From positions 1 through 5,113 of the forward strand of contig CAMFKK010000218.1 in NCBI GenBank assembly GCA_945957225.1: a DNA stretch of 5,113 bases, in the 5' to 3' direction. The position numbers and the translations under genes are program-made. The DNA comes from an uncultured Sphingobacteriia bacterium. Lineage in GTDB: Bacteria; Bacteroidota; Bacteroidia; Chitinophagales; Chitinophagaceae. The notes beneath the pieces are model-generated. The model made no database searches, was not told the DNA's origin, and saw nothing but the letters and a program-made list of their open reading frames with translations. This document shows positions 1-5,113 of the stretch, in pieces. Position 1 is the first letter of the stretch. The number at the start of each line of letters is the position of its first letter.

Positions 1-14
1 TGTATAAGAGACAG
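1..14. other. Residual Tn5/Nextera mosaic-end adapter (artefact)
   Basis: The first 14 bases, TGTATAAGAGACAG, are identical to the last 14 bases of the 19-bp Tn5 mosaic end used in tagmentation libraries. The match ends exactly at the CAG that would join insert DNA. From base 15 on, the minus strand reads as a normal PAS domain, so the adapter sits at a true insert boundary. These bases should be trimmed: they are not part of the genome, and any residues translated from them at the end of the sensor gene are spurious. Confidence 0.95.
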
Positions 15-2230
15 ACTGCATCCTTATCTTGGTGATAAACAAATTCTTCAATTTTTCGTTCCATTAATTCCGCCTCGGAATAACCCAATAAATTACAAAC
101 GGCTAGGTTAATTTTCTTAAAATACCCATCAAATCCGGCTATACAAAGAAGATCCGGGGATAGTTGGAAAAATCTATTTAATTCATCTTCTGCCCTTGAT
201 TTTTGAATATCTGCGCCTATTTGTTTGCTAATCTTATCCATCAAATCAGACTGCAATTGCTCTTGATTGAAAGGTTGGTCTAAGAAGAAATTAAAAAAAC
301 CAATCACTTTATCATTTAGAAAAATGGGCAACACCAACACGCTTTCCAACTTTGCCATCTTTGCATTTTCTTTTGCAAGAAAATTGCTAGCCTGTATACT
401 AGGGTAATAAATAGAAGTTTTTTGTTCCCAGGCTGTCCCCATCATCCCAATACCTTTTTGCAAGTTTTCAAAAGGCATATTTTGTCTAAACAATGCACTG
501 GTATCATTTTTAGCCCAATTGGCCTTATATAACATTTTAGATTCGTCAATATTTATAAGCCAAGCCTCTGCATAGGAAAATCCAAGGTACTCACTGATCT
601 TTTGAATAACTATACTCATGGCAACTTCTAAGTGTTTGTTCCCATTTATCACTTGTAAAAGATCATAGAAAAGCTCTTTTTCCTTTTCTTCTCGCTTTCT
701 TAAAGTAATGTTTTTTTGAATGGATATCCAATGTGTAAAAAAGCCTTTTGAATCTGCAACGGGAACAATAGAAATATTAGACCAAAATTTCTCTCCCGTC
801 TTTTTATAATTGACAATTTCTATTTCACAAGGTTGCCAAGTTTCCAATGCCTTTCTTAACCTATCAAGTTCTGCCCTATCACTTTCTGGACCTTGCAAAA
901 TCCTTGGAGTTTTACCCAAAACCTCATCGCGCTCATAACCTGTCATTTTGGTGAACGCATCATTAACATATATGATTCTTGGTCCAGGTTGATTAATTGG
1001 TTCCGCTTCTGTAATCAAAACAGCATCTGAAGAATTGGTAATCACAGATTTAAAAAGCTTTAATTGTTGTTCTTCTCTTTTCTGCTCGGTAATATCTTGC
1101 ATGGCGCCAATCATCCTTATAGCCTTACCTTTCTTATCTCTAATTACAATTCCCTTATTGCGCACATATGCCATTACACCATCTGCCTTTTTAAACCTAT
1201 ATTCTTCAACCCAATTGCTATTCTTACTTTTAATTAGGGTATTGATACTCTGCAAGACCCTTTGCCTATCTTCTCCATGTATATGTTCATACCAACCAAC
1301 AATATCTCCTTTATTATTTTCTGTTTTATATCCAAATAGACTTTCAAAACCTTCTCCCCAATACAAATCATCATCCACTAAATTCAAATCCCAAATGGCA
1401 TCAAAAGTTGCTTTTGTAACAAATCCATATCGCTCATTACTTAATTGTAGTTTTGGTTCAATGAGTAGTTTTTCAGAAACATTGTTACAAATCTCAATCA
1501 TACATGCTTTTCCATTGAAAAGAATACTATGACCAGTTTTTTCAACATGAATAATACTGCCGTCTTTTTTAAGATGCTTCCAAACACCAAAATGAATAGG
1601 CCCCTTTGTTAATTTGTAATATTTAATAATATCTTCTAGAGACTGTTTATCTTCTGAAGGTCTTAAATCCATGATGGTCATTCCCAATAACTCTTCTCTG
1701 GTATACCCATAACTGGCAATAACACTGTCATTGACATCCATAATTTGATAAGTATCCATTTCATAAATCCACATGGGAGAGGGACTGGCAAAAAACAACA
1801 TCCGATATTTTTCTTCGGAATTCTGCATTTCATGCATTGCATTTTTAGTTGCTGTAATGTTTTTTGCAATTACAGAAACACCTACATGCTTTTGGGCTTC
1901 ATTAAATATAGGATTGATTTGTACTTCAAAATAGGTATCAATCCCTTTTTTAGAAATTTTGTCATCAAATTTGATAGTTCTAGAAGACCTAATAAATTCC
2001 AAAAGCTTTAATATTTTTTTGGAATCTTGTTTTTTGAATAGACTACTTAGATTAATTCCTAAAACCAAGTCCTTTCCAAAATATTCCTTACTTATATGTT
2101 GACATGCTTTGTTAAAATAAGTAAGGTTCATGTCTAAATCAAGGGTGTAAATAATATCCGTCATGTCTTCTAAAAGACTAAAAACATGACTATACAATTC
2201 CTGATTAGCAATTACAGAATCGTTTTCCAT
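15..2230 (-). CDS. Multi-PAS/GAF sensor protein, probable histidine kinase, 3' end missing
   Basis: The frame is open for 738 codons from ATG at 2230 to the adapter junction, with no stop or frameshift. No membrane segment or signal peptide is visible, so it should be cytoplasmic. I read these domains in order: PAS (about residues 8-127); PAS with a VND...YGYTREELLGM core (about 134-256); PAS_3-like with a PAC tail ending QDITEQK (about 260-386); LOV-like PAS (about 388-515); GAF (about 520-675, with GIGMMGTAW and VLVLPIF); and a fifth PAS that starts AEDELNRFF and is cut at the window edge. Short coiled linkers join the units. Such stacks in Bacteroidota usually end in HisKA/HATPase_c, but no kinase domain is present here, so 'histidine kinase' is inference. 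A diguanylate cyclase or other output is possible. The start has AGGA directly against the ATG. The frame extends upstream to a TAA near 2293 with TTG codons at 2287 and 2263, so a longer start is not excluded. The PAS/GAF sensor call is firm. Confidence 0.9.
206..673 (-). other. GAF domain of the sensor
   Basis: Residues about 520-675 form a typical GAF fold: a long N-terminal helix (LEVAMSIVIQKISEYLGF), a first strand carrying EAWLINID, the turn GIGMMGTAWEQK, and the central VLVLPIF followed by KVIGFFNFF. GAF domains bind small ligands or tetrapyrroles and often sit between PAS domains in cytosolic kinases. The bilin-attachment cysteine of phytochromes is not seen: no Cys occurs in this stretch. 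The ligand is unknown. Confidence 0.8.
686..1069 (-). other. LOV-like PAS domain lacking the photoactive cysteine
   Basis: This covers residues about 388-515 of the sensor. It has the LOV layout: YVNDAF, TGYERDEVLGK, then PRILQGPESD, then EIVNYKKTGEKFW, then PV.D, then ISIQKNIT. Aligned by eye to the LOV signature GRNCRFLQG, this protein reads GKTPRILQG, so the cysteine that forms the flavin adduct is Pro442 and the preceding Asn is Thr441. Several flavin-contact positions remain: Arg443, Gln446, Arg459, Asn474 and Gln505. The second Asn, after FW, is Ser484. It therefore cannot do classical LOV adduct photochemistry, and whether it binds any flavin is open. Related Cys-less PAS domains with a TPR.LQGP motif are common in bacterial sensors, so this may simply be that subfamily. 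Confidence 0.7.
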
Positions 2231-2342
2231 TCCTGCAACTTTAGTAGTAGTTTCTTTCTTCAATGGAATAGACAGATTGATGGCCAAATTTTAGCGAAAT
2301 AGAAGTTCGCTAATGTTCCATTAAATATACGAAAAATATGTA
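2231..2342. other. Intergenic region between TPR and sensor genes
   Basis: This 112-nt gap separates the TPR stop codon from the sensor start. It holds an 8-bp inverted repeat (2291-2313). On the minus strand this is followed at once by AAAATTTGG, which resembles the Bacteroidota -7 box TAnnTTTG with one base of spacing or one mismatch. No clear -33 element is visible. The gap is long enough for the sensor to have its own promoter. No RNA gene is recognised. Confidence 0.6.
2291..2313. terminator. Inverted repeat, 8-bp stem and 7-nt loop; weak terminator or operator
   Basis: TTAGCGAA (2291-2298) and TTCGCTAA (2306-2313) are exact reverse complements around the loop ATAGAAG. The hairpin lies 29 nt past the TPR stop. 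On the minus strand it is not followed by a run of T, so a classical intrinsic terminator is not well supported. Because a -7-like sequence overlaps its distal edge, a protein-binding operator or attenuator for the sensor gene is an alternative. The structure is seen in the sequence; the role is undecided. Confidence 0.4.
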
Positions 2343-4505
2343 CTAGAGCTTACACCTTTTTTCCATTTGAGCAGCAGCTTCCGGATGCCCCAAATCTCTG
2401 GCCAAAGCAAGGTCAACACAAGCACCTGTTTTGTCTATAAGATTAAATTTGGCTAAACCACGTTGGTAATAAGCTTCGCCATTTGTCTTATCAATTTCAA
2501 TGGCCTTATTAAAATCCTTAATAGCATTTTGAAAATCCCTTATTTGAGCTTTGAGTATACCCCTACTTACAAAAGCATTGGCATTAGTAGCATTTAATTC
2601 AATGGATTTGTTATAATCCACTATTGCCAAACTATTTTGCTTCAAGAGGGCTTTTAATAGGGCTCTGTTATAGTAAATATCTGCATCGTTTGGATCCTGC
2701 TGAATTGCTCTATTAAAATCATTCATGGCAGCTGAATAGTCCTTCAAGGTTACTTTTAATAATGCCCTATTAAACAATAGATTTTGAAGACCAGGATTTA
2801 AAGCAACCGCTTTATCAAAATCAGCCAATGCACCATACAAATCTTTTTGCTGATTCTTGATAATCCCTCTATTAAAATACAGGTCAGCATTGTTTGGGTT
2901 TAAGGCTATTCCCTTATTAAAATCTTGAATGGCACCTACAAAATCTTTCATATTTGCCTTTCCCAAACCCCTATTAAAAAAAGCATTTGCATTTTGAGGA
3001 TTTAATTCTAAACTCTTGGTATAATCTTGAATAGCACCCGTTGTATCACGAACAGCTGTTTTTGAAACCGCCCTTGAAACATAGATATCTGCATAGCTAG
3101 GGGCCTGAAGAATGGCTTGGTCAAAATCTTTAATGGCAGCAGCATGATCATTTAAAAAAGATTTGGCAACACCCCTATTAAAATACGCATTTTGTGTTTT
3201 GGGATTTAAGTCAATAGCTTTTGTAAAATCCTTGATGGCACCGGCATAATCCTTAATCGCAGACTTTGACACGCCCCTACTCAAATACAAATCTGCATTG
3301 GAGGGAGTCATTTCAATGGCTTTATTAAAATCTTGAACAGCCGCAGCGTGATTCAAACTATAAGACTTGGCAAGACCTCTATTGAAATAAATATCGGCAT
3401 TGGTTCCATCTTGTTCAATGGCTTTGGTATAGTCTTGAATAGCACCAGGATAATCATTCAATTCGCGTCTAACTATACCACGGTTAAAATATGCGTTTTG
3501 CGTATTAGGATTTAAAGCAATGGCTTTATTAAAATCTTGCAATGCTCCTTGTTTATCAAGAAGATAGTTTTTAACAATACCCCTATTAAAATAAATATCG
3601 GCATTAGAGGGATCTCTTTCTATAGCCCTATTATAGTCTAATAAAGCTCCGCGATAGTCTTTTAGTCTACCATTTTCTACACCCCTATTAAAATAAGCAT
3701 TCTGTGTATTGGGATTTAATTCAATGGCTTTAGAATAATCCTTAATGGCTGCTGCTGGATCATTTAAATAACCCTTTGTAACGCCTCTATTAAAATACAA
3801 ATCAGCATTATTGGGTTGAATGGAAAGTGCCTTATTAAAATCAGCAATAGCAGCATTAAAATCTTTCAAACCATTTTTGGCTATCGCCCTATTAAAATAG
3901 ATATCTGAATTGGAATTATCATCGCTCAGCGCCTTATCATAATCCAAGATAGCCCCTTGAAAATCCTTTAAATAAGCTTTTTCTATACCCCGGTTAAAAT
4001 AGATATTGACGGTTTCAGGGTTGATAGAAATGGTTTTATTAAAATCCTGCAAAGCTCCTTGATGGTCATTCATGGCACTTTTGGCCAAGCCCCTATTAAA
4101 ATAGATATCGGCATTTTCAGGATCTTGCTGTAAAGCTGTTGTATGATCCTGAATGGCGCCTCTATAATCTTTAAGATGACCTTTTTCAATTCCCCGATTA
4201 TAATAGGCATTGGGCATAGTGGGAAAAATGGCAATTGCCTTACTATAATCTTGAACAGCACCCACATAGTCAGCCAACATGCTTTTGGCATAAGCCCTAT
4301 TAAAATAGATATCTGGATTACTTGGCTCTGTTAAAACAGCTTTGGTATAGTCTCTTATAGCACCCTTATAATCTTTCTGCTCTAATTTCAAATTTCCACT
4401 GGTAAAATAATCTTCGGGTACTTGAGCAACTAATTGCTCAAAACTGAAAACCAGCATCAGGGTCAAAAAAGCCAGAAATTTATTCAACAGTAATGATTTT
4501 TGCAT
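2343..4505 (-). CDS. Exported protein of 20 tandem tetratricopeptide (TPR) repeats
   Basis: The product has 720 residues. Residues 1-27 form a signal peptide: Lys at 3 and 9, a hydrophobic core FLAFLTLMLVF, and probable cleavage after LVA before Gln28. No lipobox or transmembrane helix follows, so the mature protein should be periplasmic or secreted. From Tyr33 onward it is nothing but TPR units of exactly 34 residues: 19 complete units (33-678) plus a last unit (679-720). The consensus is Y-F-N-R-G at positions 1-5, D at 13, A at 17, D at 20, K-A-I at 23-25 and P at 29. The final unit ends with Gly-Ala-Cys (Cys696) and a second Cys718. TPR arrays form superhelical scaffolds that bind other proteins; I see no enzymatic domain. 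A candidate promoter lies just upstream. The gene lies between a response regulator and a PAS/GAF sensor on the same strand, which hints at envelope sensing or assembly, but the partner is unknown. Confidence 0.95.
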   Translation of the reverse strand: MQKSLLLNKFLAFLTLMLVFSFEQLVAQVPEDYFTSGNLKLEQKDYKGAIRDYTKAVLTEPSNPDIYFNRAYAKSMLADYVGAVQDYSKAIAIFPTMPNAYYNRGIEKGHLKDYRGAIQDHTTALQQDPENADIYFNRGLAKSAMNDHQGALQDFNKTISINPETVNIYFNRGIEKAYLKDFQGAILDYDKALSDDNSNSDIYFNRAIAKNGLKDFNAAIADFNKALSIQPNNADLYFNRGVTKGYLNDPAAAIKDYSKAIELNPNTQNAYFNRGVENGRLKDYRGALLDYNRAIERDPSNADIYFNRGIVKNYLLDKQGALQDFNKAIALNPNTQNAYFNRGIVRRELNDYPGAIQDYTKAIEQDGTNADIYFNRGLAKSYSLNHAAAVQDFNKAIEMTPSNADLYLSRGVSKSAIKDYAGAIKDFTKAIDLNPKTQNAYFNRGVAKSFLNDHAAAIKDFDQAILQAPSYADIYVSRAVSKTAVRDTTGAIQDYTKSLELNPQNANAFFNRGLGKANMKDFVGAIQDFNKGIALNPNNADLYFNRGIIKNQQKDLYGALADFDKAVALNPGLQNLLFNRALLKVTLKDYSAAMNDFNRAIQQDPNDADIYYNRALLKALLKQNSLAIVDYNKSIELNATNANAFVSRGILKAQIRDFQNAIKDFNKAIEIDKTNGEAYYQRGLAKFNLIDKTGACVDLALARDLGHPEAAAQMEKRCKL
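2472..4409 (-). repeat. Tandem 102-bp coding repeats (19 uninterrupted TPR units)
   Basis: Nineteen consecutive 102-bp units encode the 34-residue TPRs with no insertion or deletion between them; a diverged twentieth unit continues to 2346. The plus strand shows the repeats as recurring blocks such as CCCCTATTAAAATA (YFNRG) and TTAAAATCTTG (QDFNK). Units differ enough at the third codon position and in helix-surface residues that they look old rather than freshly duplicated. Confidence 0.9.
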
Positions 4506-4524
4506 GGGATTACCAAATTATCCC
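4506..4524. promoter_or_regulatory. Interrupted palindrome abutting the TPR start codon
   Basis: GGGAT (4506-4510) and ATCCC (4520-4524) are perfect inverted arms around a 9-nt spacer. The element touches the ATG at 4505 and would overlap the transcription start predicted from the adjacent -7 box. That position fits an operator, or a 5' hairpin that limits ribosome access. The arms are only 5 bp, so chance cannot be excluded. Confidence 0.35.
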
Positions 4525-4526
4525 TA

Positions 4527-4534
4527 CAAAGATA
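4527..4534 (-). promoter_or_regulatory. Candidate Bacteroidota -7 promoter box of the TPR gene
   Basis: The minus strand reads TATCTTTG, a full match to the TAnnTTTG -7 consensus of the primary sigma factor in Bacteroidota. It would start transcription about 15-18 nt before the ATG at 4505. A convincing TTTG at -33 is not visible at the expected spacing, so the call rests on the -7 box and position alone. If real, the TPR gene can be transcribed apart from the upstream regulator gene. Confidence 0.5.
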
Positions 4535-4561
4535 AAGAACCATCCGTTTGAATAGACTGCT

Positions 4562-4576
4562 AGCTTTATTAAAGCT
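4562..4576. terminator. Short palindrome just after the response-regulator stop
   Basis: AGCTTTATTAAAGCT is a 15-nt palindrome (6-7 bp arms), 3 nt beyond the stop codon of the response regulator. Its position suits a transcript end, but it is AT-rich, has only a minimal loop and has no T-tract after it on the minus strand. It may be a weak terminator, an RNA-stabilising hairpin or a protein site. Confidence 0.3.
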
Positions 4577-4579
4577 TGA

Positions 4580-4978
4580 CTATTCTTCAACAGATAGACC
4601 AATCCGCTCTAATTGGGCTTCATTTAAGGGCTTGATTAAATATTCTATGACTAGAGGAATGGCAGCCGAACGCTCAATATCATTCAAATCAATGGAGGAA
4701 GAAAGTATATAGAGCTTGGTATTTTCATTAAAATTGGCTGGAATTTGGACGTAATGAGACAAAAATTCCCAGCCATCCATAAAAGGCATATTAATGTCTA
4801 AAAATATCCATTTAGGAAAAGAAAAATCCTTTTGTTCCACTTTTTTAAGCAAAATATCCAAGGCATTGGAGGCAAGTTCAAAAGTTTTAATCTGATAATT
4901 GGGAGCCAGTGCTTGAATCATTTCTTTATTCAAGTAATTCACCAAAAAATCGTCATCAATCAGGTAAATATCTCCCAT
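4580..4978 (-). CDS. CheY-like single-domain response regulator
   Basis: This 132-residue protein is one receiver (REC) domain with no output domain. The key residues are all present: the acidic pocket in LIDDDF (Asp8-Asp10), phosphoacceptor Asp61 in FLDINMPFMDGWEF, the switch Ser93 in YILSSS (Ser in place of the more usual Thr), and Lys116 followed by cis-Pro117 in YLIKPL. It should accept phosphate from a histidine kinase and act through protein contacts in the cytoplasm, or serve as an intermediate in a phosphorelay. The leader is A-rich (AGAAAAAA before ATG) without a strong Shine-Dalgarno, as is usual in Bacteroidota. It begins 16 nt after the stop of an upstream gene on the same strand, so the two are probably cotranscribed and that gene is the best candidate for a direct partner. 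The downstream PAS/GAF sensor is another possible phosphodonor. The family call is firm; the pathway is unknown. Confidence 0.95.
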   Translation of the reverse strand: MGDIYLIDDDFLVNYLNKEMIQALAPNYQIKTFELASNALDILLKKVEQKDFSFPKWIFLDINMPFMDGWEFLSHYVQIPANFNENTKLYILSSSIDLNDIERSAAIPLVIEYLIKPLNEAQLERIGLSVEE

Positions 4979-4994
4979 TTTTTTCTGAATAAAA

Positions 4995-5113
4995 TTATCC
5001 TATGGCTTGCTGTAGCTTTTCCTGAGTAGATTGAAATTGAAAATTAATTCTCACGGCATTTCCCACTTTATTGATGCTTACCTTATCCCCCTTTTTAATG
5101 GATTCTTCAATCA
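4995..5113 (-). CDS. C-terminal fragment of an unrecognised protein
   Basis: Only the last 38 codons and the TAA (4995-4997) are in the window; the start lies beyond the right edge. The peptide has a charged segment EESIKKGDKVSINKVG, a strand-like VRINFQFQ and a polar helix-like end, TQEKLQQAIG. I do not recognise the family. It does not look like the usual C-terminus of a HATPase_c kinase (no GxGxGL or G-box), though one cannot judge from so little. The frame stays open to the window edge with codon use like that of its neighbours, and its stop is 16 nt from the response-regulator start, which supports a real gene in the same transcription unit. It may belong to the same signalling pathway. 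Confidence 0.65.
   Translation of the reverse strand, partial: IEESIKKGDKVSINKVGNAVRINFQFQSTQEKLQQAIG

Noticed and set aside
1035..1532. 165-codon plus-strand open frame
   Set aside because: It lies antisense to the PAS/LOV part of the sensor, has a low-complexity Ser/Leu/Ile-rich translation with no recognisable domain, and the opposite frame encodes clear PAS motifs throughout.
1678..2011. Short open frames on both strands within the sensor gene
   Set aside because: They overlap PAS domains 1 and 2 in the wrong frame; their translations show no motif, while the sensor frame is continuous and domain-bearing.
2160..2190. Nested inverted repeat GTCATGT...ACATGAC near the start of the sensor gene
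   Set aside because: It lies inside the coding sequence (about residues 14-24), in an AT-rich context where 7-bp arms are not rare, and there is no sign of regulation by it; chance is the simpler explanation.
3333..4334. Short open frames inside the TPR gene on both strands
   Set aside because: They are by-products of the 102-bp coding repeat; the 720-residue TPR frame explains the whole region.
2472..4409. Regular repeats considered as a CRISPR array or other non-coding satellite
   Set aside because: The 102-bp period has no constant repeat plus unique spacer structure and translates into perfect 34-residue TPR units.
4832..5029. 65-codon plus-strand open frame across the response-regulator start
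   Set aside because: It is antisense to the conserved receiver frame and the upstream gene end, and has no recognisable features.
1..5113. Mobile element, integrase, tRNA, riboswitch or attachment site
   Set aside because: I found no transposase or integrase coding, no terminal inverted repeats or target duplications, and no tRNA-like or riboswitch-like sequence. The Tn5 match at 1-14 is a library adapter, not a transposon.

Overview
The window is AT-rich bacterial DNA, and every gene I can support lies on the minus strand. The likely source is a member of the Bacteroidota. The reasons are the AT-rich coding style, A-rich rather than strong Shine-Dalgarno leaders, a TAnnTTTG-type -7 promoter box before the TPR gene, a TPR protein ending in a Gly-Ala-Cys...Cys tail that I associate with this phylum, and a stacked PAS/GAF sensor. 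I cannot name a genus.

In transcription order (right to left), the layout is as follows. The last 38 codons of an unrecognised gene occupy 4995-5113. After a 16-nt gap comes a CheY-like single-domain response regulator (4580-4978). A 74-nt intergenic region holds a short palindrome, a candidate promoter and an interrupted palindrome abutting the next start codon. Then comes a secreted or periplasmic protein made almost entirely of 20 tetratricopeptide repeats in perfect 34-residue register (2343-4505). A 112-nt intergenic region with an 8-bp inverted repeat follows. Last is a large cytoplasmic multi-PAS/GAF sensor (15-2230) that stays open for at least 738 residues and runs off the left edge.

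The left edge is artificial. Bases 1-14 match the end of the Tn5/Nextera mosaic-end adapter, so biological sequence starts at base 15 and the sensor is cut by the contig end.

The sensor (probably a histidine kinase whose catalytic part is missing here) and the lone receiver are plausible partners in a phosphorelay. The TPR protein between them is exported and could be a scaffold. The functional link among the three is inferred only from their order and strand. Nothing here proves a new system. The points most worth a second look are the LOV-like PAS domain that lacks the photoactive cysteine, the phase pattern in the 20-unit TPR array, and the palindrome at the TPR promoter and start.
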